A stretch of DNA of 64,000 nt, taken from NCBI RefSeq assembly GCF_036898465.1, contig NZ_JARUMJ010000001.1, positions 806,001-870,000 on the forward strand, read 5' to 3'. The notes beneath the pieces are model-generated. The model was given only the letters and a program-made list of their open reading frames with translations. It was not told the origin of the DNA and made no database searches. The DNA comes from Streptomyces sp. B21-105. GTDB taxonomy: Bacteria; Actinomycetota; Actinomycetes; Streptomycetales; Streptomycetaceae. Shown in pieces: positions 8,631-16,404 of the stretch; positions within the stretch are counted from its first letter, which is position 1, and each line of letters starts with the position of its first letter. A program made the position numbers and the translations under genes.

Positions 8631-9179
8631 GTGCACGGACCGGCTTCGCCCGGCTGGCTGCTGGTGACGCTGTGTGCGGCGACCGGGGCCTACTGCCTGC
8701 TGCGGATGCGCAGCAGCGTCGAGGAACAACGCCGGGCCGCGGGCGGCGAGGCGTTGATGGGCTTCGGAATGGCGGCCATGGCCGTGCCCCCGGCCGTGTT
8801 CACCCCGCCGGCCTGGGCCTGGCCCGCGTACGCCGCGGTCTTCGGCACCGCGGCGCTGCGGGCACTGTGGGCGGCCCGGGAGAGCGCCTGCCATCTGCAT
8901 CACCTGGTCGGCGCCGGGGCCATGGTCTACATGGCCGCCGCGATGGCCGTCTCCCCGGCCCCGGCACACGCGCACCAGCACGGCGGCGCGGGCGTGCCGC
9001 TGTTGACGGGCGTGCTGCTGCTGTACTTCGCCGGCTACGTCCTCGTGTCGGGGATCCGGCTGTTGCCGGTCGCCGGGGCGGGCACCTCCGCCGCCTCCTG
9101 GAGCGACCGGCCGGAAGTCGTCCGGGCATGCAGGCTGTCGATGGGGATCGGCATGCTCGCGATGCTGCTGACGATGTGA
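8631..9179 (+). CDS. DUF5134 domain membrane protein
   Basis: A 182-residue integral membrane protein of the actinobacterial DUF5134 family, function unknown. About five hydrophobic segments are visible, including WLLVTLCAATGAYCLL, ALMGFGMAAMAVPPAV, AGAMVYMAAAMAV and LLTGVLLLYFAGYVLV. A histidine-rich loop (HAHQH) lies between the last two and several Met residues face the same region, which would suit metal binding but is only suggestive. GTG 8631 is preferred over the GTG two codons earlier because of its GGAGG five bases upstream. Together with the M56 peptidase gene that follows after 81 bases it forms a conserved streptomycete pair. Confidence 0.75.
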   Translation: MHGPASPGWLLVTLCAATGAYCLLRMRSSVEEQRRAAGGEALMGFGMAAMAVPPAVFTPPAWAWPAYAAVFGTAALRALWAARESACHLHHLVGAGAMVYMAAAMAVSPAPAHAHQHGGAGVPLLTGVLLLYFAGYVLVSGIRLLPVAGAGTSAASWSDRPEVVRACRLSMGIGMLAMLLTM

Positions 9180-9260
9180 TCCGCGCGGCGGCAATGGCCT
9201 GCGTCACTTCGCCGCGCGAAGCCGTACCCCCGGTGGCGCTCCGCTCATAGGGTGCTGTGC

Positions 9261-10196
9261 ATGACGGTCACCGCGGTCCTGCTGCTGCTCGGCGCTCTGA
9301 CCGCCGTGGCCGCCCCCCGGCTGATCGCCCGGGCCGACTGGCCCGATCGTGAACCGGTGGTCGCCCTGTGGGCATGGCAGTGCGTGGTGGCCGCGATCCT
9401 GTTGTGCTGCGCGCTGTCCATGACGCTGAGTGCGGCGGCCGCCTGGCAGGCGGTGCGCGGACAGGTCTTCGCGCCGGCTCCGCAGGCGGTCGTGGAGGCG
9501 TACACGCCGGGCGGGCCCGGCCCTTGGGCCGCGGCGACCGCGGTGGCGCTGGCCTGCGGCGGGGTGTGGAGCGGGACGATGCTCGTGCGGGAGATCCTGC
9601 GCAGCCGGGCCGGACACCGGTCCCGCCGGGCCGAACTGCGGCTGAGGGCACCGCTGTTGCCGGGTGAGACGGCACGGTCAGGCGGGCTGCTCGTGGTGGA
9701 GGGCGAGCGCCCCGACGCGTGGTGGCTGTCGGGTGCCCGGCCCCGACTGGTCGTCACCACGGCCGCGTTGCGGCGCCTGAAAGGCCGTCAGCTCGACGCC
9801 GTCCTCGCGCACGAGCAGGGACACGCCCAGGCGCGGCACGACTGGTTGCTGCACTGCTCGACCGCGCTGGCCACCGGGTTCCCCCAGGTACCGGTGTTCG
9901 CCGCGTTCCGCGCCGAGATGCACCGGCTGGTCGAGCTCGCCGCCGACGACATGGCCTCGCGCCGCTTCGGCCGGCTGACGACCGCGCTGGCACTGGTCGA
10001 ACTCAACGAGGGCCGTGGCGTGTTCGGCCCCGCTCCCGCCTCGCAGGCCCATGTCCCGCGGCGCGTGAGCCGGTTGCTGGCACCGCCCGACCGGCTCACC
10101 GCGCCCCGCAGACTCGGACTGACGGCCGCAGCCGCGCTGCTGCCGGTGATCCCCGTACTGGTGACCTTCGTCCCGGGCCTGCGGGCACTGGGCTGA
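9261..10196 (+). CDS. M56-family membrane metallopeptidase (BlaR1/HtpX-like)
   Basis: A 311-residue zinc metallopeptidase with four hydrophobic segments (residues 2-22, 37-60, about 85-105, and 282-305). The zinc motif AVLAHEQGHAQARHD holds the HExxH-type HEQGH, and LVELAADDMASRR downstream supplies the third ligand, as in M56 and M48 peptidases. M56 members act as sensors (BlaR1 type) or membrane-protein proteases. The protein lacks the penicillin-binding domain of BlaR1, and no BlaI-type repressor gene is adjacent in this window, so its target is unknown. A GTG nine bases upstream of the ATG is an alternative start. Confidence 0.85.
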   Translation: MTVTAVLLLLGALTAVAAPRLIARADWPDREPVVALWAWQCVVAAILLCCALSMTLSAAAAWQAVRGQVFAPAPQAVVEAYTPGGPGPWAAATAVALACGGVWSGTMLVREILRSRAGHRSRRAELRLRAPLLPGETARSGGLLVVEGERPDAWWLSGARPRLVVTTAALRRLKGRQLDAVLAHEQGHAQARHDWLLHCSTALATGFPQVPVFAAFRAEMHRLVELAADDMASRRFGRLTTALALVELNEGRGVFGPAPASQAHVPRRVSRLLAPPDRLTAPRRLGLTAAAALLPVIPVLVTFVPGLRALG

Positions 10197-10222
10197 GCCT
10201 CCGCCGACCCGCACGCGCAGGC

Positions 10223-10243
10223 GGCAGTGGGCAGTGGGCAGTG
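10223..10243. repeat. three tandem GGCAGTG heptamers
   Basis: Three perfect head-to-tail copies lie in the 279-base gap between the M56 and PAP2 genes. The rest of the gap shows nothing I recognise apart from a weak ribosome site before the PAP2 start. Confidence 0.75.
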
Positions 10244-10475
10244 GGCCGAGCGTCCGCCGACGCACGGAGCGGCGCAGGCCGCGCTCCCCGGTGAGCCGCC
10301 TCCGGTTCGCTGCCCCCGGCTTGCGCGTGGGTCTTCCGTCGGCGGTCCGTATCGCTCGCTGCCGCGTGGACCCGTCTCCCGAGCCGGCCCCTCTCCCAGG
10401 CCACCGGACCACCCGATTCCCGTCCTCGGTCGCCCCCATTGGATTCCGGTCCCGCGGGTCGGCGAGGATCTGTAC

Positions 10476-11147
10476 ATGCACCATGCACCCCTCGCCTCCC
10501 CGCCCCGTCCCGCGGCCCTGCGCACGGTCCTCCGTGCCGCGGCGGTCCTGGGGCTGTGCTCCCTGTTGCTTCTCGTGCTGGTCGCGGTCGAGTGGCGTCC
10601 CCTGATCTCCGCAGACGGCGACGTCTCCCGCACCACGCATCGCTGGGCCCTCGCCGACCCCGGATTCACGCAGGCCTGCCGCATTCTCACCGACTGGGTC
10701 TGGGACCCGGTGACGATGCGGTTGCTGGTAGCTGCGGTGGCCGTGTGGCTGGTGTGGCGGCATGCGGACTGGTGGACGGTCGGATGGCTGGTCGCCACAG
10801 CCGCCCTGGGCACCCTGCTCCAGCAGGGACTCAAGGCCGCGGTGGGCCGTGCCCGGCCGGTCTGGCCCGACCCCGTAGACTCCGCGCACTACGCGGCGTA
10901 CCCCTCGGGGCACGCGCTGACCGCCACCGTCGTCCTCGGACTGCTGTTGTGGCTGTTGCACCGGCAGGGCGTCCGCCGCGTGCTGTGGCGGGCCGCGTCG
11001 GCCGTGGCGGCCCTGTCCGTCGCGGGTGTGGGCCTCACCCGGATCTGGCTGGGCGTGCACTGGCCCTCGGACGTCCTGGGCGGCTGGCTGCTCGGGGGCA
11101 TGCTGGTGGCGCTGGCGATCGCGGCGCAGCTCCGGTGGCGACCGTGA
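10476..11147 (+). CDS. PAP2-family membrane phosphatase
   Basis: A 223-residue type 2 phosphatidic-acid phosphatase with six predicted membrane helices. All three parts of the active-site signature are present: KAAVGRARP (Kx6RP), YPSGH (PSGH), and TRIWLGVHWPSD (the R-x5-H-x3-D motif). Such enzymes hydrolyse lipid phosphates or pyrophosphates (phosphatidic acid, undecaprenyl pyrophosphate) on the outer face of the membrane; which one cannot be told from sequence. The ATG at 10476 begins a short cytoplasmic tail. Its TGA overlaps the GTG of the next gene by four bases, so the two are co-translated. Confidence 0.85.
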   Translation: MHHAPLASPPRPAALRTVLRAAAVLGLCSLLLLVLVAVEWRPLISADGDVSRTTHRWALADPGFTQACRILTDWVWDPVTMRLLVAAVAVWLVWRHADWWTVGWLVATAALGTLLQQGLKAAVGRARPVWPDPVDSAHYAAYPSGHALTATVVLGLLLWLLHRQGVRRVLWRAASAVAALSVAGVGLTRIWLGVHWPSDVLGGWLLGGMLVALAIAAQLRWRP

Positions 11148-11707
11148 CCGCGCCTGGGCGACGGTACACCTACGTGGGGCCGCAGGATCTGCGACGGACA
11201 GTCGTCCGAGGGGCCGGCGGCCGGGTGATCCGCAGCGCCGCGGACCTGGACGGCGATCCGGCCACGGCGGACGACGAGGAGCCGTTCACCTATGTCGTCG
11301 CCCTCGACGGGCTGCTGCGGCTCGCGCCGCGCCGCAGCGAGCACGTGGCCTGCGCCGAGGGTGAGGAGGTGCTCGGGGCGGGCGAGATCTCCTTCCACCG
11401 AACCCCGCACGGGCCCCGCGTCCTCGAGGTCGGCAACCAGTCCACCGGCTACTGCCCGGATCCCGACTCCTGGCCGGCCGTGGCCGCCGCACTGGACCGG
11501 GCCGGCATCGGTCGTCCCGACGGTTTCACGCACACGCTGGTGTTCCGGCGCTGCGAAGGATGCGGGGAGCACAACGTGGTGCGCGAGGGGGTCTTCGTCT
11601 GTGTGTTCTGCGACGACGACCTACCGCTCACCTGGAACATGACCCCGCCCGGGGGCCAAGGCCCGTCCACGGACCGACCGCGCCCCTGGACGGGAGCCCG
11701 TTCGTGA
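11144..11707 (+). CDS. conserved hypothetical protein with a CxxC...CxxC zinc-ribbon-like end
   Basis: A 187-residue soluble protein seen in many streptomycetes but without an assigned function. The C-terminal part reads FRRCEGCGEHNVVREGVFVC then VFCDDD, giving two CxxC pairs separated by about 15 residues, the layout of a zinc ribbon. The centre holds EVGNQSTGYCPDPDSWPAV. It begins at GTG 11144, overlapping the PAP2 stop as GTGA, which ties it to that gene's expression. Nothing in the sequence shows a reaction; nucleic-acid binding or a structural zinc site is possible. Confidence 0.65.
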   Translation: MTAPGRRYTYVGPQDLRRTVVRGAGGRVIRSAADLDGDPATADDEEPFTYVVALDGLLRLAPRRSEHVACAEGEEVLGAGEISFHRTPHGPRVLEVGNQSTGYCPDPDSWPAVAAALDRAGIGRPDGFTHTLVFRRCEGCGEHNVVREGVFVCVFCDDDLPLTWNMTPPGGQGPSTDRPRPWTGARS

Positions 11708-11757
11708 ACCGACCGCATCCCGGCGGACGCGCGTGCCGGCTCCCTAGGATCATCCGC

Positions 11758-12447
11758 ATGACCACCGTGCTGTTCGACTTCTCCGGGACCCTCTTCCGCA
11801 TCGAGTCCACCGAACGGTGGCTCCGCGCGGTGCTCGACGCCGCGGGCATCGCGCTCGCCGCACCGGAACTCGCCGAGAAGGCACGGGCGTTGGAGGCGGC
11901 AGGCGCGCTGCCGGGCGGGGCGGCTCCGGTCCGCCTGCCCGAGGAGCTGGCCGAGGTGTGGCGGGTCCGGGACCAGAGCAGCGAGCTGCACCGGGCCGCG
12001 TACACGGGACTGTCACGTCAGGTGTCGCTGCCGGACCCGGCGCTGCACGACGCCCTGTACGAGCGGCACATGTCGCCGGCGGCCTGGTCGCCGTATCCCG
12101 ACGCCCTCGAGGTGCTGACCGGGTTGCGCGAGCGCGGGTTCCGGGTCGGCGTCGTCAGCAACATCGGCTGGGATCTGCGCCCGGTGTTCCGCGCGCACGG
12201 TCTCGACGGGTACGTCGACGCGTATGTGCTGTCGTACGAGCACGGTGTGCAGAAGCCGGACCCTCGGCTGTTCACGGTCGCGTGCGCGGCACTGGACGCC
12301 GATCCCCGCAACACGTTGATGGTGGGCGACGACCGCCGTGCGGACGGCGGCGCGGCGGCGCTGGGCTGCACGGTGCACTTCGTGGATCATCTGCCGGCGG
12401 CCGACCGTCCGGACGGGCTGCGCCCGGTGCTCGACCTCGTGGGCTGA
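11758..12447 (+). CDS. HAD-superfamily hydrolase
   Basis: A 229-residue haloacid-dehalogenase-like hydrolase. Motif I is LFDFSGTLF, where the nucleophile Asp is present but the usual second Asp (DxDxT) is Ser; motif II is GVVSNIGWD, motif III is the Lys in VQKPDPRLF, and motif IV is MVGDDRRADGG. An alpha-helical cap lies between residues 17 and about 100. Phosphatases normally need the second Asp of motif I as general acid/base, so this member may use a different mechanism or have lost activity. It is followed by a TetR gene in the same direction. The substrate is unknown. Confidence 0.8.
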   Translation: MTTVLFDFSGTLFRIESTERWLRAVLDAAGIALAAPELAEKARALEAAGALPGGAAPVRLPEELAEVWRVRDQSSELHRAAYTGLSRQVSLPDPALHDALYERHMSPAAWSPYPDALEVLTGLRERGFRVGVVSNIGWDLRPVFRAHGLDGYVDAYVLSYEHGVQKPDPRLFTVACAALDADPRNTLMVGDDRRADGGAAALGCTVHFVDHLPAADRPDGLRPVLDLVG

Positions 12448-12457
12448 CCGCCCTCCG

Positions 12458-12493
12458 CCGGTGCCGGGACGCCGGTGCCGGGACGCCGGTGCC
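12458..12493. repeat. 14-base tandem repeat (CCGGTGCCGGGACG, 2.6 copies)
   Basis: Two perfect copies and eight bases of a third directly follow the HAD stop. It may contribute to termination by forming alternative GC-rich hairpins. Confidence 0.75.
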
Positions 12494-12613
12494 AGTAGCC
12501 TGAGGACACCATCAGGGTGAGAAGCGCGCCCACTCTGGACGATCCCCCGCGTCGCCCAGAGCAGGCACCGGCCCGGTACGCTCCGCCGGAGCGACCGGGA
12601 CGCCCTGAGTATA

Positions 12614-12634
12614 GTTGACTGACAGCCAGTCAAC
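12614..12634. promoter_or_regulatory. TetR-type operator: GTTGACTG-N5-CAGTCAAC
   Basis: A perfect inverted repeat with 8-base arms and a 5-base centre ends 14 bases before the TetR start codon and therefore overlaps the likely transcription start. Its symmetry and position are what an autoregulating TetR repressor uses. Confidence 0.75.
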
Positions 12635-12648
12635 ACAGGAGTTACAGG

Positions 12649-13323
12649 ATGTCCCCGCGCAGCGCCTCGGTCAATGAAGAATTGCGGCGGCGTTCCCGGG
12701 AGCGGCTCCTGCAGGCGGCGGTGGAGCTGGTGGGCGAGCAAGGTTACGAGGCGACCACGCTCGGCGACATCGCGGACCGGGCCGGCTCGGCGCGCGGTCT
12801 GGTGTCGTACTACTTCCCCGGCAAGCGGCAGCTGGTGCAGTCGGCGGTGCACCGGCTGATGCACCGGACGCTGGAGGAGGCGCTGGAGCGCGAGCCGCAC
12901 ACCGAGGACGGCCGGGAGCGGATGGCGCGGGCCATCGACGCGATCATGGGGCTGGCCCGGGACCGTACCGTCCTGATGCGCCAGCACATGGCGGGGCTGC
13001 TGCAGGCCGAGGGCTTCGTGCAGTGCCCGGAGCAGCAGCGGCTGGCCGAGCTGCTGCGGGAGACCGCGGCCCGGCATGGGGCGCAGGACCTCGACCACGA
13101 CTATCCGCTGCTGCGCTCCCAGTTGATGGGCGCGGTCTACGCGATGGTCCTGCCGAATGCGCCGTTGCCGCTGACGACGCTGCGCGCCGAGCTCTTCGCG
13201 CGCTACGGGCTCGACCGGGAGCTGGGGGTCCCGCCGGACGCCGAGGCGCCCGGCGGGGGGTGCGGCGCCGATCTGTCGCGGTTCTTCGCGACCGGCCCGG
13301 CGCCCGGCGATCAGTCGAAGTAG
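12649..13323 (+). CDS. TetR/AcrR-family transcriptional regulator
   Basis: A 224-residue repressor. The N-terminal helix-turn-helix spans about residues 18-62, with the signature TTLGDIADRAGSARGLVSYY and FPGKRQLV. The rest is the all-helical ligand and dimer domain, whose ligand cannot be predicted. ATG 12649 has GGAG eight bases upstream. The perfect palindrome just upstream points to autoregulation. No efflux pump is adjacent, so the controlled target other than itself is unclear. Its last 13 bases overlap the end of the convergent LVIVD gene. Confidence 0.88.
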   Translation: MSPRSASVNEELRRRSRERLLQAAVELVGEQGYEATTLGDIADRAGSARGLVSYYFPGKRQLVQSAVHRLMHRTLEEALEREPHTEDGRERMARAIDAIMGLARDRTVLMRQHMAGLLQAEGFVQCPEQQRLAELLRETAARHGAQDLDHDYPLLRSQLMGAVYAMVLPNAPLPLTTLRAELFARYGLDRELGVPPDAEAPGGGCGADLSRFFATGPAPGDQSK

Positions 13324-14813
13324 TCCGGCTGGGTCTGGACGTTGAGCTCGCGCAGATGGACACGCCCGGCCGGATCCGTGCGCCGGTCGCTGAGCTTGAG
13401 CACGTCGAAGCCCTTGGCGATGTCGTTCGAGTAGATGTAGCCGTTGTAGTAGTACGCCGACCACGCGCCGCCGGTCTGCAGGGTCGTGGTGCTCAGCGGA
13501 CCGCGCTCGAAGTAGGCGATCTCCCTGGGCTTCGCCGAGTCGGTGAAGTCCCAGACGGAGACGCCGCCCTGGTACCAGGCCTGGACCATGAGGTCCTTGC
13601 CCTTGACCGGGATCAGCGAGCCGTTGTGGGCGACGCAGTTCTCGGTGGCCGCCTGGTGGCGCGGGATCTTGTAGTAGCTGCGGAAGACGAGTTTGCGCTT
13701 GTCGCCCTTTCCGGTGATGTCGTAGATGCCGTCGGCGCCGCGGGTGGGGCCGGTCGCCGCGTCGCAGGTGGCCGCGCCGCCGCCGCCCAGCTCATCGGTG
13801 AAGACGACCTTGTTCGCCTTCTGGTTGAAGGTGGCCGAGTGCCAGAAGGCGAAGTTGACGTTGTCCTGCACCCGGTCGATGACCTTGGGGTGTTCCGGGT
13901 CCCTGATGGAGAACAGGATGCCGTCGCCCATGCAGGCGCCGGCCGCCAGGTCCTTCTCCGGGAGCACGGTGATGTCGTGGCAGCCGGTCGTCTTGGAGAC
14001 GCCGGGGTTCGTCGGACCGCCCGGGTTGCCGCCGCCGTCCGGGCCCTCGCCGGGGAACAGCACGGGGAAGCCGACGACCGCGGCCTTCTCCGGCGCGTTG
14101 CGCGGCACCTTGATGACGGAGATGCCGTCGTGCGGCGGCATGCAGTCGGGGTAGGCGGCGTTGGGCGAGTACGAGGAGACGTAGACGTAGACGTTCTTGC
14201 GCTCGGGCACCAGGGTGTGGGTGTGCGAACCGCACGCGGTCTCGACGGCGGCGACGTACTTCGGGTTCCTCTTGTCGCTGATGTCGAAGACCTTCATGCC
14301 CTCCCACGAGGACTTCTCGGTGACCGGCTGCGTGGTGCTGTTGCAACTGCTGTCGCTGCGCGAGGAGTCGGTCGACAGGAAGAGCAGGTCGCCCGAGACG
14401 GAGACGTCGTTCTGCGAGCCGGGGCAGAGCACCTGGGCCACGGTCTTCGGCGCCTTCGGGTTGGCGATGTCGAAGATGCGGAAGCCGTCGTAGTTTCCGG
14501 CGAAGGCGTACCGGCCCTGGAAGGCCAGGTCCGAATTGGTGCCCGGCAGGACGTCCTTGGGGATGTTCGTCAGGTGCCGGATGTTGTCGGAGTGGACGAT
14601 CTCGTCCTGTCCGGGTATCTCGCCGGCGGCGATCGCGGCGCTCGCCTGGGTCCTGGCGTCGCGGGTCACCTCCTGCCCGGTGGCGGGGCCGTCCCCCGGG
14701 TCGGGGGTCGCGGCCGCCGGAACCGCCGTCAGCAGCGCGGCCAGGAGCCCGGTGCAGGCGGCGGCGGCTTTCCACCGTCTGCGTCGCGTTCGAGGATCGT
14801 TCGACAGGGTCAC
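13311..14813 (-). CDS. secreted LVIVD-repeat protein
   Basis: A 500-residue exported beta-propeller-like protein. An N-terminal signal peptide (basic RTRRRRWK, then a hydrophobic run to AVPAAATP) is followed by LVIVD-type repeats, seen as short beta segments such as FRIFDIANPKAPKTVAQV, MKVFDISDKRNPKYVAAV and VSVWDFTDSAKPREIAYF. The repeats probably form a blade structure; no enzyme motif is evident. Start GTG 14813 has GGAGG five bases upstream. It is divergent from a DUF305 lipoprotein gene with 189 bases between them. This pairing recurs in streptomycetes and suggests a joint extracytoplasmic role, perhaps metal-related, though that is only inference. Confidence 0.75.
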   Translation of the reverse strand: MTLSNDPRTRRRRWKAAAACTGLLAALLTAVPAAATPDPGDGPATGQEVTRDARTQASAAIAAGEIPGQDEIVHSDNIRHLTNIPKDVLPGTNSDLAFQGRYAFAGNYDGFRIFDIANPKAPKTVAQVLCPGSQNDVSVSGDLLFLSTDSSRSDSSCNSTTQPVTEKSSWEGMKVFDISDKRNPKYVAAVETACGSHTHTLVPERKNVYVYVSSYSPNAAYPDCMPPHDGISVIKVPRNAPEKAAVVGFPVLFPGEGPDGGGNPGGPTNPGVSKTTGCHDITVLPEKDLAAGACMGDGILFSIRDPEHPKVIDRVQDNVNFAFWHSATFNQKANKVVFTDELGGGGAATCDAATGPTRGADGIYDITGKGDKRKLVFRSYYKIPRHQAATENCVAHNGSLIPVKGKDLMVQAWYQGGVSVWDFTDSAKPREIAYFERGPLSTTTLQTGGAWSAYYYNGYIYSNDIAKGFDVLKLSDRRTDPAGRVHLRELNVQTQPDYFD

Positions 14814-14829
14814 TGCATCCTCCCTAGGT

Positions 14830-14849
14830 ACCGTTCGCGCGGGAACGGT
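14830..14849. promoter_or_regulatory. inverted repeat ACCGTTC-N6-GAACGGT in a divergent promoter region
   Basis: Perfect 7-base arms lie 17 bases upstream of the LVIVD start, in the gap shared with the divergent DUF305 gene. It could be an operator for that gene or for both. The binding protein is unknown. Confidence 0.5.
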
Positions 14850-15002
14850 TCACGGTGCTCCGAAGTATCGTCTTCATCATGCACATATCAAGGGCCGGCA
14901 ATGCACTCGTCATGAATGAATCGGTTCGGCGGTGCTGTCTGCGGTGCATGAATCCGGACGGGGGCGGACCCGCCCTCGACTCGCCTGCTCCAGGAGGTCG
15001 TT

Positions 15003-15641
15003 GTGCTCGTCCGCCGCGTGCCCCTCGTGTCCGCCTCGCTGCTCCTCGCCCTGGCTCTCGCGGGCTGCGACTCGGGGACGGAGACCGGGTCGGGCGCGGT
15101 CAGCGGCCCTTCGTTGATCGCGCCGGGCAAGCCGGGCGAGGCGAACCGCACCCTCTCGGCGCAGGACGCGGCCGAGCAGCGCGCCGACGACGACACACCC
15201 AACTCGGCCGACGTGTCCTACGTGCGGAAGATGATCGAACACCACGCCCAGGCCCTGGAGATGACCGAACTCGTACCGGACCGTGCCGCGTCGGGGGACG
15301 TCAAACGCCTCGCCCTGCGCATCTCCGCGGCACAGGGGCCGGAGATCAAGGCCATGGAGGGCTGGCTCACGACTCATGGCCAGAAAACGACGGGCGGCGG
15401 CCACACCCACGCGGCGATGCCCGGGATGGCGACCGCGGCCCAGCTGACCGCACTGCGGGCGGCCCGCGGAAAGGCGTTCGACACGCTCTTCCTCAACCTG
15501 ATGATCACTCACCACGAGGGTGCGCTCACCATGGCCACGGACGTCAAGGCGCAGGGCAACAACGTACGGGTCGAGGAGATGGCGGACGACGTGATCGCGC
15601 AGCAGACGAGCGAGATCACGCGGATGAACGGGATGCGCTGA
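15003..15641 (+). CDS. DUF305 lipoprotein
   Basis: A 212-residue exported lipoprotein. The signal ends in a lipobox LALAGC (Cys around residue 22). Two DUF305 halves follow, each with the HH motif of this ferritin-like four-helix family: MIEHHAQALEM and MITHHEGALTMA. A HTHAAMPGM segment joins them. DUF305 proteins are often found near copper-handling genes and may bind metal through the His/Met residues, but no reaction is established. GTG 15003 has AGGAGG five bases upstream. It is divergent from the LVIVD-repeat gene. Confidence 0.85.
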   Translation: MLVRRVPLVSASLLLALALAGCDSGTETGSGAVSGPSLIAPGKPGEANRTLSAQDAAEQRADDDTPNSADVSYVRKMIEHHAQALEMTELVPDRAASGDVKRLALRISAAQGPEIKAMEGWLTTHGQKTTGGGHTHAAMPGMATAAQLTALRAARGKAFDTLFLNLMITHHEGALTMATDVKAQGNNVRVEEMADDVIAQQTSEITRMNGMR

Positions 15642-15683
15642 CGCCTCCCGACGCACCGAGTACCGAGTACCGGGACATGACGC

Positions 15684-16203
15684 TCAGCGCCGGGCGTGCC
15701 GCGGCGTCAGGTATCCGGCGTCGCGCGCCTGGGCGATCAGCCGCAGCGACCGGCGTCTGCTGTGCCCCGTCGCGCACATGACCGCGAGGACGGGGTCCGC
15801 CCCCGCCTCCTGGGCCGCGCGGTACTCCTGCGCCGCCAGCCACCGCCCCTCGACGCCGCGCGGCCAGACCGGGCGGGCCCGGCGGGACCCGAAGGGCTCC
15901 TCGGCGCGGTGCCCGGCCGCCGCCGGGCAGCCCACGCCCCCTTCGCCCTCGCTTCCGTCCTCGCCTTCGCCCTCGTCCTCGTCTTCGTCGGGCCCGTCGA
16001 AGAGGGGTCCCTCGATCCAGTCCGCGAGCAGGGTCAGGTCGACGAGCGAGAGGGCGGGACGGGCCCGGACGTCCTCGATGGAGACCCGGCCCTCGCAGAC
16101 GACGGCGAGCAGGTCGACACGCGCACCATCGGTGAACGACAGCCGGACGTGGGTCCAGGAAGTGGCGCCTCCCCCCTCCTGGACCTGCGGGCCACACGGA
16201 CAC
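15684..16203 (-). pseudogene. DUF6214 family protein with an N-terminal frameshift
   Basis: The C-terminal 80 residues in frame (WLAAQEYRAAQEAGADPVLA, VMCATGHSRRRSLRLIAQAR, DAGYLTPRHARR) match the streptomycete DUF6214 family. The same frame continues upstream through an acidic stretch (PDEDEDEGEGED) and SWTHVRLSFTDGARVDLLAV. The probable start GTG 16203 (SVWPA, with GAGGA upstream) is in another frame: compared with the usual WPAWEVQE, about five bases are missing after codon 6. I see no alternative start in the main frame before residue 20. This shift lies far from the 3-8 kb damaged block, so it may be a real deletion. The function is unknown. Confidence 0.55.
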
Positions 16204-16404
16204 CGTGCCGTCCTCGGCGGAGCGATCAGAAAGATTAAGAAACGATGCTTCTAGCACATACGCAACGTAACCGCATGATCACTTTGCATACGAACGGACA
16301 CGCGTGCGGCGCGACGGCGCGGCACCCTGTCAGCGGAGCCGTACCGGTGCGATGCTGGAGGCACCAGCGAATCTCCTCCGGCCTCCGGGGTTAGGAGTTC
16401 CGCC

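Noticed and set aside
7762..9194. Long frames on both strands through the adenine-free repeat giving FPFPSSF or GNDDGN peptides
   Set aside because: The frames are open only because the repeat lacks stop codons; flanking parts are shadows of marR and DUF5134.
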